DNA from: Hemibagrus wyckioides
Taxonomy: Eukaryota > Chordata > Actinopteri > Siluriformes > Bagridae
NCBI RefSeq assembly: GCF_019097595.1
Contig: NC_080722.1
Coordinates: forward strand, 21,861,130 to 21,925,129
DNA: 64,000 nt
Direction of reading: 5' to 3'
Every line of letters begins with the position of its first letter. The first letter of the stretch is position 1. This document shows positions 13,371 through 26,374 of the stretch, one piece after another. Under the pieces are notes generated by a model, which searched no databases, had not been told where the DNA came from, and worked only from the letters and a program-made list of their open reading frames with translations. A program made the translations under genes and the position numbers.

Positions 13371-14000
13371 TTTTTTGTTGCTAGTCCCAGTTATATCTGC
13401 ACTACATAAATAACTGCACTACATCTACCATAGACAAGTAAATAAAAATGTACGATGCAATTACCTTCTCTTTTTACAAGTGCGCTGCCTGGGTAACATT
13501 TTAGCTAACCCCTATAGAAGTGCACTACCTAGGCAGCAATTTGATACCTACACTGTATAGTGAACTATAGAGGCATTTGACATAGAGTCACTTAGTATTC
13601 AGTGCAATCATTAGCTCACTACACTTTGTGTCATGCAATCTACAGTATATAGAGAACTACATATGCATTTGATATTTGGTGTTCAGTGCACAACACTCTC
13701 TACAATAGCAGCACCAATGTACAGTGCACTAGATTTGTAATTGATGCAAAGCCTCTTTATATTCAACTCTACATAATTGCATAGGACAGAAATTATTATG
13801 CCCTATGCAGTGGCCAGTGTCTCTAAACAGTGAGGCGTTTGGGACGTGGCCGAGGTCACACAGTCAGTACTGGCTGGATGAGTCTATTGTGATTGTGCAC
13901 TCACCTAATTAAGTGCTTAATTAAGTATTACTCATGCACAGTCGCAGATTGTTTTCAGGCTTGTTTATGACAGTTCAGGGACGAGTTTGACTTCTTCAAT

Positions 14001-14034
14001 GTGCGCGCGCGCGCACACACACACACACACACAC
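14001..14034. repeat. (GC)n(AC)n alternating purine-pyrimidine tract
   Basis: A GC run joins an AC run with no interruption, giving about 34 bases of strict purine-pyrimidine alternation. This sequence class can adopt Z-DNA. Confidence 0.8.
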
Positions 14035-15423
14035 TGCATTCCAGCAGTTTACAATGGCATGCTCTGCCACGCACTGATCACAAGCCTGATTGTGTCTCAG
14101 CACTCGGGTAAAGAATACACTCCTTTCACGAGACTCTTCAACCTCCTCCCACACTCTGTGTGTGAGTGTGTGTGTACTCCAGCCTCATTTTTGACTAGAA
14201 TGGGTCCCTCTATTGGATGTGCAGTAAAATACCTCTTGTGTCCTGCACTATTTCTGATGCAGCATCAAATTTTTGTGTTCTTATCAACATGACAGTCCAT
14301 ATTATAAGCACTGTGTAGGGTATAGATGAAAACCTTCTAGCCATATCTAGTGCACTTGATGTTTGGTCATTTTTAATTCTGCATAGTGCTCTACCGTGGA
14401 AGGAAGCAGACACCAAATGTTAATACAGAACCACTTTATTTCTTTCTTAAAGCTTCTTTGCACACACCAGAGAGAAGGGAGAAGCATGAAAGAAACAAGA
14501 GAGAAAAGGACGAACATGCACATGGCCTGAAAGAAAAATGGTGCCTTTAATCTTCCCTGGTTTAGGGACTTGTTGGGACACTTGAATTATAACTCAGCAT
14601 TTGAACATCCCTTTTTTCTACTCACGCAAATTCACAGACAAACCTTACCGATGCTCCACATCTTCATCAGTCCAGAGGCAACTCAAGTAAATAAGCTCAG
14701 TGTGTATCTAGATCTCCTAAACCAACCGAGAAGAGTTAGCTAGACTGAGATTGGCTTATTCAACCAGTCTAAATGCAATAAAAATACAACAAACTGATCC
14801 AAGTGAGCCTGAATTAGTTGAGAAAAGCTAAGCTGAAATTACATAAATCAGAGCTAAAACAAAATAAATGTATAGTGAACATCTATTTAGTCCAGTGCTA
14901 ATAGTCTAGAATTGTTAGCTGTAGCTAAATTTAAGATCGACCGGATTTGGTCTAGATCTGTACAAATACCTGAATTCGCTGAGGAAAAACTTCCACTGCT
15001 CAATAGTCTGGATTGATCAAAAAAAGAAGAAATAAATCGCAGCTAAACAAAAATGAGTACAATTTATAGAATGTTCTGGAAAAGCTACATTCACCAACAC
15101 AAATTTGGCTAGCTCAATACATTTGACAGGCCAAGCTAGAAAAACTAGCCAGATCTGGTACTATTAATCACTATGGTGTGTAGAAAAAAGGGGGTTGTAC
15201 AATAAAATATCTAATTCTTTGTGATCTATTAGGGACTATTATTTGCGTCACCAAGAGCAGGATAAAAATTAATTAAACAATGATTATTTTAACCTTCATT
15301 TTATCCATCAGCCATTTATTGCAGCATGGTATTATGGGATGACTGACAAACAAGGTGGAAAAAAAAAGAAAAAGGAATTTAATCTCAAAGTGTCATGCTG
15401 ACGGCGTCTGAACCTAAATCACA

Positions 15424-15458
<35 letters not shown>

Positions 15459-16870
15459 CTGTATAGCGCAGGGCTCTAAAGTCTGAGTGCACAACTTACA
15501 AAGTTTTCAATTAATCTGTATTTGTTGTGTTTTTTACAGAGCGACCTGCATTACCTAGATGCACTGAGGTACTTATAGCAACACAGGATCAAGCCTGGCT
15601 CATCTAGAAAACCTCAAAACATTTTCCTGACAAATCTTGGACAAAGCCATGTACAACCTAACTTAAATCAACTGGAATGTTATTTATGGAGGACGCCATT
15701 TTGTAAGTGCACATCACCCTCAAGGCCCCACTTCCCAAAGTACTTTATTTAACATTTGACACAATTGTTCATTTTAAAATGTCACACTACAGAGTGTAAC
15801 CGTGTCATGTTAAGCAAATACAAAAGGATTTAAGCTTTAGAAAAGCTGAATTTTTGGGTGATATACATTTGCTTTAGCATCAGCTTAACACGCCATTTGA
15901 CGAAACAGAAAAACGTTATGTGTGTAGATAATATCTTTATCAAACAAAAACCTGTTCAGTGTTTCAGCGTTCTCATGGTGACTGTTATGGTGACTGTTAT
16001 GAACACACTCAGAGCCCCGACACTCTAAAATATCTAAGGCTATATTTACCCGCCAGCTGAACATGCTCGCGTGCTCCCTCTCTCTCTCTCGCTCACACAC
16101 ACACACACACAAAAGTGCACAAGTGGCAATTTGAAACAAAGACACGCTGACATCGGTGTTAATTCTCCAGCGAGCAAATAAGCACTCACATCGTTCAGTG
16201 GAACCAGAGTTTCAGTGAAGACGTGAGACACAATTGTACACTGGACAAGACGGGATAAGGCATAGGTGGAAAAAAAACACACACACACACACAAATTCTA
16301 ATTCATCCACTTTTCTTCCTCTAAAGGCATTCCAGGTGAAGAAACATGCTTCAAATTACTTCATGAAGTGGAAGAAATAAAAATGTAAGAAGGAAATACA
16401 ATTCATGGTTAAAAAAAATAAATGGACAAACCATATAAACGAGGCAAACACAGCAGCAGTGAAAAGAAAAAAAAAGGCAAAGCAAATATTACAGCTGCTC
16501 CAACATATCACTTGTGAGTCACGTCACAATATTACAGGCCTTTTTCCTTCATTACGCCTAAATACTGTGCTCATACTGATCAGTACGTAATTGTGCAACG
16601 TGTAAATGTGCACACGAAACGATCACGGGCCTTCACACGCCCTTAATCGAGAGTCGGATGCTTTGTTCAAACATTCAAATGCAAAATGCTTATCTCATGT
16701 GTCTACATGTAATTTAACATGCGGTCACATTCTTCTTATTTTTTTGGAAAGTGCTTCGACTAGCATCAAGAAAAAATTCAAACGTTTTCCCACCCAAAAA
16801 ATTGAGACAAACTCGCATCTAAAATATACCACAAAACGGTATGTTGATTTTGGGTTCTGGACTCATTGGT

Positions 16871-16884
16871 GCTCCCTCTGCTGG
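16871..16884 (-). promoter_or_regulatory. Candidate CTCF-type motif
   Basis: The minus strand reads CCAGCAGAGGGAGC, which fits the vertebrate CTCF core CCASYAGRKGGCRS at 13 of 14 positions. It lies between erbb2 and pgap3. Motif match only. Confidence 0.3.
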
Positions 16885-18085
16885 TGGCCCACGCGGTATT
16901 CCACCACGAGGCATACAATAAACCCATGATACAAAATTCTACATCTTAGCAGCATCCATGCTAAGGCCTCTGATTAAAATGCAATTTTCTGTGAGTTTTT
17001 TTGTCTGTATATTTAAAAGCGTTGGTGATGCTATACCAGGTCACTGCAATAGTTTCTCAAAGAAAAAAAAAAAAGTGTCTTTAGCTATCAAATGCATACT
17101 AGCCTCCCAAAATGTCAAACCCGTACACGGTCAGACCTACCAATCCTGAAGAGTACTAGTCTTGCTGGGTGCTCATGGGAGTGTAGGAATCAAACGACAG
17201 GACATTTGAAAACTCTTTCACAATTCTACATATATAAAGCCTCCGGGAGATGTCACTTAATATCGTTAAATTCAAACTATCTAAGGAACTGTCAATCAAT
17301 CCAGATTCATGTCAATTAGAATCATCTCATTTTTAATCTGAGGAAACTTTTCGCTTTTTTTTTTTTTTTTTTTTTACAGACAGAGTGCCCTGACATTAAA
17401 CTGTGGAGCTCCTACTCAAAACACGTAAAGGTTGGCAGGCCATGAGGTGCGGAATACGCTGGAACATTATACATCAAATTGCACCATACCATGTTAAGGT
17501 AAGAGTCGCACTTCTGTCATAGTATTAATAGTGCACTATATGGTTTGGGATGCAGGTGAACACTGGCATGGATTTCAGAACCATATCCTTCTGCTGCTGG
17601 ATGATGGTACGCGGCGCAAGTATTGCTTTAACGTTAATCTTAATGTTGAAAATATTAGCAAACATCAGTGTCCTTCTTCTCTACTTTTTTGCAATTTGTT
17701 TGATATGATAAATGTGGATGAGAGTTATGCGAACGGAAAAAAATGGCAGTTGACAGTGGCGGCACACTCCTGACCTCTCTGCTTTACACCATTATTAAGA
17801 TTTCTGTACGAATTGGTAATAATTATGGGTCAGACTTAAACAAACCATGTCCATAAAGTTCTCCTACTCAAGGCAAAACTCAGTAAAGGCATAAAAGATG
17901 GTGAGAAAAGAAAAACAAAAATCAAGCATGCGTAAACAAAGCAACCAAAAGGAACTCTCTTCACAGCTGTCCGTAGCGGAGTGCTTAAAAAAAGTGTAAA
18001 CTCAATTCGTAAACTCGAAATTCACAGACTGGTCCTGACTGGAGGGATGGGAGAGAAGTGGGTGGGGCTGTGAAACAGGTTCCTC

Positions 18086-21000
18086 CTATTCCAGCTTGAC
18101 TCCGGCCTTCTCTGTGTTGAGGAGGTGGAGGCTGTCGTCTATAAGGAAACTGAAACAATGAAAAAATCCTTTTTAACAGAAAGATCCTGGAGTTAAAAAA
18201 TTCTTACCTTTCATTCTGTTTCATCCCTGCTCGGATTTGAATAAGCTGTTACTATAGAAATGTCATCTGACCAATCAGAAAGTGTCAAAATGATTATTCA
18301 AGTGCATTTAGAGGACAGTGAGCCTAAAAATGTGTATTGGAAGTGAGAAAGGAGCAGGACGTTGTGTTGGCATATGTACCTGTAGAAGAGGAAGTGGACA
18401 GGGACGGTGCCAAGGTGCCAGGCGGCGTGAGCGTCCAGCACCCAGTAGATCGGCGGGAAGTCAAGTAGCTCGAACAGCGCCAGGCCATGCAGCAGCACCA
18501 CCACAATGCCACACTTCCACCAGTACAGCAACGTCCTCCGGTTCTGCCAGCACCAACCGAGCCACCACAGCAGGTTTACCATGCCTGAGTCCCAGATGTG
18601 AAAAATACAGACGTTAATAAACAAGCAATTTTCATTAGAACTTTAAATTTTAATTTCATTTAGAACTTTATATAAACCTTCTGAAATCCAGGTAATGACA
18701 CCAAATAATTAAGTCCAATGACAACATTGTACACTTTTACTAACTAGATTAGCTTTCACCTGCTAGGTTAGCTTTTATTAGCCACATTAGCTTTTACTCA
18801 CTAGGTTAGATTTGATTGTCCAGTTTAGTGTTTTCTTGCTAGTTTGCTCCCACAGAAAGAGAATGTTCAAACAGAAGCACAGCTTTTATAAAAGCCTTGT
18901 GATTGCGTAGGAAGGATCCAGAAAAAAAAATGTTTAGATTTCCAACAATAGCCAGAAATAACAAGTGTACACTTTTTAAATTCTACACTGACTACACGTG
19001 ATTATGCAAATTTGTCACAGCACATTAAACGCCACACACGTGTGCAGGGTTTCTAATAAGAGATAAACACCAAGTCTTTACTGACCTATGGTTGCGTTGG
19101 CGAGCATGTTGTAACCGTAGTCAAAGCTAACAAATGTGAGATAGGAGACGTGAGAGGTGAAGGCCAGGATGAGCAAAACTCCAACGATGCTGGACACGCC
19201 AGGCCGCCGCAATCCCAGCGTCCTAAACACCACATGCCGTAATTTAGTTTACCACAGAACTGTCTAAATCTACAGAACTGTAAGCTAACTCATATATTAG
19301 CTAACATTTTGCTTAGTGTAAAACAAACTGTGTGGAATGATTAATTGGAGCTAGATAAAATAGCATAACATGACAGACTGCATATGTGCCACACTAGCTA
19401 GCGTTAGTCAGTCAGTCAGCTACCTAGCTGTCAGTCAGTTCAACCTTGTAAAAATGTAATACAACCTGACAGACACAGCAAGCTAGCACCTAAAACATCT
19501 GCTAAGAGACAAGAACAGGTAAACATGTTTTAGTAAATATATAGTTTCATAGATATCAACCTGACGCAGCACAGGTAGATGGAGTAGAGGATCACCGCTG
19601 ATGCACAAAAATAGTCCATCTTCTGTAATGACGGAAAAAGATGGCTGTTATAGATTTTATTATGAATCACATCAAATTATTGTCTCTTACATTAAGTATA
19701 TTAAATCTAATGGCCAGATTTCATAATCACTTTCACATTTTCTTTGCATTCATTCAATTTAGCACAACTAATAATTAGCTAGCTACATGGTTGCTTTGGC
19801 TTCCTTCAGCAAGTGACACTGAATAGTAAATAATTTTATTGTGTATTGAAAACCAGTAGCCAAGTTTGCTAACAAGTCAACCAACGTACTCTATTGTGTA
19901 TTCGTACTTAGGACCCAAAGACCGCTAGTTTGTTTAATTTATTTTCCCGCTAATTTTTACCTTGTTGTCAGTTCATTTTACACAACATCCACAAGAGACT
20001 TTTGTTCAGTTCCTGCATAAATCATTATAGCAGTTAGAGATTCCTCTTTTCTGCACCAGTGGGTGGAGCCTTTTGATTTTTGACGCCCCTAACAGGGGAA
20101 GCAGATCTATGAAGGACTTATTGTTAGTGGGACTTTTTTTGTTACACCTAAGCAATTTACCTCAGCTTCACCATAAAATTTCAGTTCGCCGCGCTTTGCC
20201 GTACCTCAGTTAGATAAGTGTCTTTGGTGTGAAATACTGTAGACCAGAACCAGGCATTCAGTGACACCTGTAGCAAAAAGAAGAAAATTCCTGGCATTAA
20301 GAAGAAGAAGTCCTTATTATCCCCACACATACATTACAGCACAGTGGAATTCTTTTCTTCGCATATCCCAGCTGAGGAAGTTGGGGTCAGAGCACAGGGG
20401 CAGCTATAATACAGCACCCCTGGAGCAGGGAGGGAACCCTGATCCTCCGAGCAACAACCCAGAGCCTTAACCACTTGAGTCATCACTGCGCTAAATCAGT
20501 GAGCTGGTAGTTTATAGCAACAGGAAGTGAAGTGGCTGCTGGTAAAGTTAAGTGGGCGGGCCTAAAGATGTTTAGACCTTAAGACGTAAAGCAACGTGCT
20601 CCTGTTGCCTATTAATTGTGATAAAGGTAATCTATATCCAATTATCCATAAATGGGTGATTTTGTAGCTATGTAGAAAGTGCTACAAATGAAAACCATTG
20701 AAACTGTGAGTAAGGTAAGATAAGGTGAAAAAATTCTGGTTACATTGTTATAGTAAATTATAGCGTGTTCATGCTGGCAAGCGACAAATCACCCCAGGGT
20801 TTGGGATCGTGGATGTGGCCTATTCATAACAATATGGCAAGTAGGCAAAATGTATTATTTATTTATTCATTTGTGTTACATACAATGTAAAGCAACCATA
20901 TGTATTGTTAAAATCACACAAACACAAACACACACACAGTGAAAGGTTTCTCACCAGTGAGAAGGCGGTGACGGTGTGGTACATGGGGCACTGGCGTGGG

Positions 21001-23079
21001 ACAGCGCTGCGGTAGCGCAGCAGCATCAATAAACACGCCAGACCGTTGAGCAGTGACGCCAGAGCTGATGCCGGCTCCTCGAAACACAGGAAGCGCACAA
21101 ACGGCCACTGGACACACATACATCCATATTCACTCATACATCTAATGAAACATTTTAAATGTTATATTTAAATATACACTGATCAGGCATAACATTATGA
21201 CCACTCGCGCTGTTATTGTGTTGGTCCCCCGTTTTGCTGACAATACAGCCCTGACTCATCAAGGCACGGACTCCACTAGATCCCTGAAGGTGTGCTGTGG
21301 TATCTGGCATCAAGATGTTAGCAGCAGATCCTTTAAGTCCTGTAAGTTGCAAGGGCTGTAATCTTGCAACTTACAGGAATTAAAGGATACTTTTGATGTA
21401 TACTGACCACTGCAGACCAGGAACACCCCACAAGAGCTGTAGTTTTAGGAGATACTGTTTGAGATACAATTTGGCCCTTCGTCAAACTCGCTCAAATCCT
21501 TACGCTTGCCCATTTTTCCTGCTTCTAACACATCAACTTTGAGGACAAAATGTTCACTTGCTGCCTAATATATCCCACCCACTAACAGGTGCCATGATGA
21601 GGAGATCATCAGTGTTATTCACGGCACCTGTCAGTGGTCATAATGTTATGGCTGATTTGTAGTGTGCATAATGTGATGCTTTGTTTTTTCTCACTTGAAT
21701 AATAAACTGAAGCACCAACATGTTTAACTTTGCCAACAACATCCACATTCTGCAAATATGTAAGTTACAAACCCCGCCCCCAAAGCCCAAGGAGTGTTCT
21801 GTATTTGCATGCTGTAACATGACATACGCTTTTTTCTAACTTTTATGTTAACCTTAACTATTAATTTATTCCACCAATTTTCTCATTACCACCTTCTGTA
21901 TATAAGCTCTTTGTGCTTTCCTCTCATCTCTAATTCCCCATATTGTGTTTATTGCTGTTTATGGTGTATTTTTCGCTGTCTGAATTTTAAATATTTCTAG
22001 TGAATTACTTTTCTAGTTTAAATAATTCTAGTAAGGTTAATTTTATGAAAATGCCACCTCACCATGGAAACTTGTGAGCAGAGAAAAAAAAACACTTTAA
22101 ACTGCCCACTTAGGTCTATATTTGACTGTTCTGTCTGAACGTTCAATGTAATGGTCTCATTTCCACACACACACACAACTGTTTCAACAGAGCCATGTTC
22201 CATTAATAAATGTCCTGAAGGCTGGAGTTGAGCTGGAGGGGGTTGCGTTTCAGAGGAGTTTACGTCTTGCCGTTTCTTACGTGACAATGCAGTAAAATGA
22301 TTGCCGACACTGTTCTGATACCAACCTTGCCATGGAACTGAGGCACTCTATAGCCCTCGGCCTGGTAAAGTCCAACTGTGGTCCACATGCACTGATAGTG
22401 ACAATCGTCCCGACACGTCCAACCTGAGGTTTGATACATACCAGACAAAGCAATGGCAAAAGTGAGGAAATATTCACAGTTTAAAAGTAGATTAAAGACA
22501 TCTCTCTTTAGCCTGGCATACACATAATTCCTCCCATAACCTTGTACTCCAGTACATCTGATTAAATGCACATTATTATCTAGTGCTGCTAATATCATGA
22601 ACGGCAGCTACGCTAATTCCTTTCCACCTGTTCCTTTTTTTCTACCCATCCTGAGGCATCTGGAGATTGTGCCAGCTCCAGTAGACAGAGGCCAAACCTG
22701 CGAGGATCCTGAGGCATCCAGAGATGGACCAACTTCAGCTGGGTTCTGCTTCGTGAGGATTTGGGTATATCAAAGCAGCGCTGCCAACCCTATGTGGACT
22801 TCGAGGACGACAACCACCTCTAAATTTATACACACACTAACTTTATACATATGCTGTATCTGCATCACACTGTAGACTGTACATAACTGCAGAAATGACA
22901 TTGCTCATATCACTCTTTGGTGTTTAGAATAATTTTAATCCCCCAAAGGAGGATGGGTTCCCTTTTGACTCTGGTTCCTCTCAGGGTTTCTTCCTCATAC
23001 CATCTAAGGGAGTTTTTTTTTTATGTTTTTTGTTCCTATGTTCATCGTTAAAAGCGCTATACAAATAAAATTGAAAAAT

Positions 23080-23122
<43 letters not shown>

Positions 23123-26100
23123 CATAAAAGAAAATTGTGTAGTAAATGATTTTAGTTGTGTGTAATTTTTATTTTTTACTATTTTCCATATTTGGGCACT
23201 TGAAACTTATTTGCAGGACGTCACTTTTCTCTCCTGAACCACCAACACGTTGACCTTCATCAAAAACATCCAAGTTCTGTAAATATGCAAATTACAAGCA
23301 CTATTTGCATGCTGTAACGTGACTTTCACATGTATTTTTTTGCCTTCGGAATACTTCTCTCACCACGTTATTTACTATACTAATTTATTTAAACAAGTTT
23401 TCTCATTTTCACCTTCTGGATGCAAGCACTGTGTTTTCCCTCTTGGCTTTGTTTCCCTGTATTGAGTGTATTATTATTTCCAAGTATTCCTAGTTCATGG
23501 TGCACAGTGTTCCTGAAATTAATTGAATAGTCAACGTTATTTGCCTTGACCTTTGTTATAATTTTGTGTGCACAGGCATTGTGTCTAAGGAAAAGGTTAG
23601 TCATGTGCCTCCTGATAAATGTCTATCTTATTATTGCCTATTACATTAATATTACATTAAGAGAGCTGAAATTATGCAAAGCTGCATCCCTGTGTTGGCG
23701 TTTCCCACTAAAGCACTGATTGTCATTTTTGGTTGCTCAGCACTACAGGTATACAGTAGGACCGAGACAAATAAAGGCCACATTCATTTACATGGGAGTG
23801 CATTGAATGGTGCTGTGCTCCTGTACCTGTTGTTTGTAATCTATGGGACTGGTTGATTAGATTTTCCCAGCATAAAAAAAACATCGTAGAGAAATCAAAA
23901 TGGGTTTTTAAAAAATGTTTCACCATCGCAGTACAGCATGACAGTTTTATATTAAAAAATATTTAGTTATCATGAATGATACTGTGTATAAACTGTTCCT
24001 TATACAATATATCTAGACGGTTCCGATCCTTTCACTGACCCTCTGGTCTTATACAACATTTCACAATGTGAAACCATCTTTGAAATTATGAAGTTGTCAG
24101 GAATACCATAAATCTATCGCAATGCTCTTTTAAGACATTTTATGTAAAACAGTTTTCCAAGCACCTTCTTTGTCCATCAGGAAAATCCAGAACTTCAACA
24201 TTACATCACTTTGTGCTATTGTTCCTCCCCTCAGCTTACTTATGCTAAATAAAAGTTGCGTGATCACTTTGCTCTTAACAAATCCTCACTTTTCATAGTT
24301 GTTTAAAACTATGTTTTATTCTGTAAAATGTGTACTTGTGGAGAAGAACAGAAAGTTTTACAAATCTATAACAACTCATGGGCAATGGTGTGGAAAAATT
24401 AAACAGTTTGGAAACAAGACATTAGCTAATATGGACCGATTTATTTTCTTAGTGAGCTGTGCATGTTTTCATATCTAGCTAAACAAGGTTGACTGAGCAT
24501 AGATTAAATTATAAAAGTGTTCTGTCAAAACAAGGAGTTGTCTTGGATTTCTTCACGATTATAAATTTTGTGAGTATTTTTTCTGTGGGAAAGAAAAACT
24601 TTTCCACAAAGAAGTCAGAACAATCTTTATAACTCAGGACATGCAATTGGAATTAAATATTATGAGCAGTATGAATGAAATCCACCATGTCAGAACTGCT
24701 AGCTGGCAAGTTTTTCAGCCTAAAAATGATATAGCAGGTATAATCACATACACTACATTGCCAAACGTTTTGGGACACCCCTCCAAATGATTGAATTCAG
24801 GTGTTGGCCACAGCCCCTTAGTTCTAGTGAAAGGAACTCTTAATGATTCAGCATACCAAGACATTTTGGACAATTTCATGCTCCCAACTTTGTGGGAACA
24901 GTTTGGGGATGACCGCTTCCTGTTCCAACATGACTGCACACCAGTGCACAAAGCAAGGTCCATAAAGAGTGAGTTTGGTGTGGAGGAACTTGACTGGAAT
25001 GCACAGAGTCCTGACCTCAACCTGATAGAACACCTCTGGGATGAATTATAGAACGGAGACTGTGAGCCAGGTCTTCTCCTCCAACATCAGTGCCTGACCA
25101 CACAAATTTGCATCTAGAGAAATGGTCAACAATTCCCATAAACACACTCCTAAACCTTGTGGAAAGCCTTCCCAGAAGAGTTGAAGCTGTTATAGCTGCA
25201 AAGGGCGGGACAACTCCATATTACATTCATGTGCATGTAAAGGCAGACGTCCCAGTTTTGGCCTGGCTCACAGTCTCCGCTCTAATTCATCCCAAAGGTG
25301 TTCTATCAGGTTGAGGTCAGGCCAGTCAAGTTCATCCACACCAAACTCACTCATCCATGTCTTTATGGACCTTGCTTTGTGCACTGGTGTGCAGTCATGT
25401 TGGAACAGGAAGGGGTCATCCCCCAAGATGACCTTGTGCTAACTATCTAAACTAGCTGTGTATCTTAGGTTGCCAACAGTGCGCACATCAGGTCAGCCAC
25501 TAGAAGAGGGTACACTATTCTAAACATGTGGAAAGAATGTTATCTGTCATGCTAATGGTTCTATAATGGCTAAAGGTTTCAGGTTAAAATTAAGTGAAAA
25601 TGTAGTCAGTTAAGTTACACGGCCTCCTGTTTCTGTGTCAGGACTGTTCTGAAGCCTGAAGTGCAATTTTCGGAGGAACTTTTCAGATCCTTTTTTTTTA
25701 GAGACAAACACACACACACACACACACAAATATATTCTAAAAGCAGTTTCTGGTGTGTTAAGTCTGCACCCGTATTCCGCTCGACCTTCAAGAACAGGAT
25801 TGGCTAGCAGCTCTTTTCACTGTTCAGTGAGGGACGGGGACTGCTTACGAGCACCGGGTACTGACCAATCCTAGACCAGAAGACGGCATCAGACTCGCTT
25901 TTTCAGCAGAATATGGGTACCAAAACAAAAACAAAAACAAATCCAGTATGACAACCAGAACACAACGCCCTAAACGCTAAAACAACGGCGACGTAAAACT
26001 GGTGGAAACATCGATGCAACCAGTGTAGTGTAGCAGAGTGATGTAGTTTTAACTTAGCTGTCAGCCGGAAACTTACCAGTGAGCGCCATGTAAGGCGGCT

Positions 26101-26272
26101 GGGCAGACTGGAAACCGCGCAGCTTGGCGCCGGTGCAGTTGGTGCGCGCGCACTGTTTCACGCAATCCAGGTACACAGGCTCTTTATCGCCCTGAGAGCC
26201 GTGCACGCGACCCGGTGACCACAGGAGCAGCGCGGTGAGCAGCGCGAGACCCAGTGGCGTGCAGCAAGCCAT
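18086..26272 (-). CDS. pgap3: Post-GPI-attachment to proteins phospholipase 3 (PGAP3/Per1)
   Basis: Multi-pass Golgi/ER hydrolase that removes the unsaturated sn-2 fatty acid from GPI anchors during lipid remodelling, needed for raft association of GPI-anchored proteins. Coding exons: 26272-26077, 22423-22326, 21107-20955, 20267-20205, 19622-19561, 19222-19086, 18584-18380, 18149-18086. They sum to 978 bases and encode 325 residues; the human protein is close to 320. Residues 1-29 are a signal peptide ending near GRVHGSQGD, followed by the cysteine-containing luminal domain ([24 protein letters not shown]) and about seven hydrophobic segments. The CREST-superfamily polar residues are visible: STVFHT, KMDYFC and the late DAHAAWH pair. 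I chose the ATG at 26272 because the frame upstream has only GTG before it. The gene is complete and undamaged. It is tandem with erbb2. Introns carry a Tc1 relic, a LINE-like tail and a SINE-like fragment. Confidence 0.96.
20289..20500 (+). mobile_element. SINE-like repeat in pgap3 intron 3
   Basis: Carries phrases familiar from fish dispersed repeats: attacagcacagtggaattc, cccctggagcagggaggg and ccagagccttaaccacttga. It begins about 20 bases upstream of pgap3 exon 4, right beside the acceptor region. Identification is from memory of the repeat class. Confidence 0.55.
21177..21664 (-). mobile_element. Internally deleted Tc1-like element (family with CACTGATCAGGCATAAC ends)
   Basis: Flanked by TA on the left and bounded by inverted ends: cactgatcaggcataac on the left, and ggtcataatgttatggctga on the right. 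The interior keeps scraps of transposase coding sequence in minus orientation, including the start region encoding [10 protein letters not shown]. It lies in pgap3 intron 2 and contains a strong hairpin at 21328-21388. Confidence 0.8.
22620..23080 (+). mobile_element. Retrotransposon 3' tail fragment in pgap3 intron 1
   Basis: Ends with tttcttcctcatacc and gcgctatacaaataaaattg, phrases shared with a second copy at 51200-51692 and typical of abundant fish retroposon 3' ends. It is followed immediately by CA and TA microsatellites at 23083-23122. Confidence 0.6.
23083..23122. repeat. (AC)n(AT)n microsatellite
   Basis: AC run passing into an AT run directly after the retroposon tail. Confidence 0.85.
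24751..25430. mobile_element. Foldback Tc1-derived element, copy 1 (right end missing)
   Basis: Starts after a TA with cactacattgcc. The left arm encodes an 86-codon plus-strand piece of Tc1-type DDE transposase ([29 protein letters not shown]). The right part from about 25265 is the reverse complement of the same transposase region, so the element is palindromic. The right terminal inverted repeat seen in copy 3 is absent. Located in pgap3 intron 1. The element is not coding-competent because the N-terminal half of the transposase is missing. Confidence 0.85.
25704..25729. repeat. (CA)n microsatellite
   Basis: Short pure CA run in pgap3 intron 1. Confidence 0.8.
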
Positions 26273-26366
26273 TACGGTGTCCACACGGCGTGTGTGTATA
26301 AATATATATATTTTTTGTTGTTGTTGTTGTTAAATCTGCAGGCACCGAGAGAGCGATCCGTCCCTG

Positions 26367-26374
26367 TCACGTCA
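26367..26374. promoter_or_regulatory. CRE-like site in pgap3 upstream region
   Basis: TCACGTCA, one base from the palindromic CRE TGACGTCA, about 95 bases upstream of the pgap3 start codon in a locally CpG-richer stretch (26270-26640). Motif match only. Confidence 0.3.

Larger units (their letters stand above)
13371..18085. other. erbb2-pgap3 intergenic spacer
   Basis: No gene is supported here. It holds a GC/AC alternating tract (14001-14034), a GT run (15426-15454), a CA run (16272-16291) and an A/T-rich background. The part nearest pgap3 is presumably its 3' UTR, but I could not fix a poly(A) signal. A candidate insulator motif is listed separately. Confidence 0.6.
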
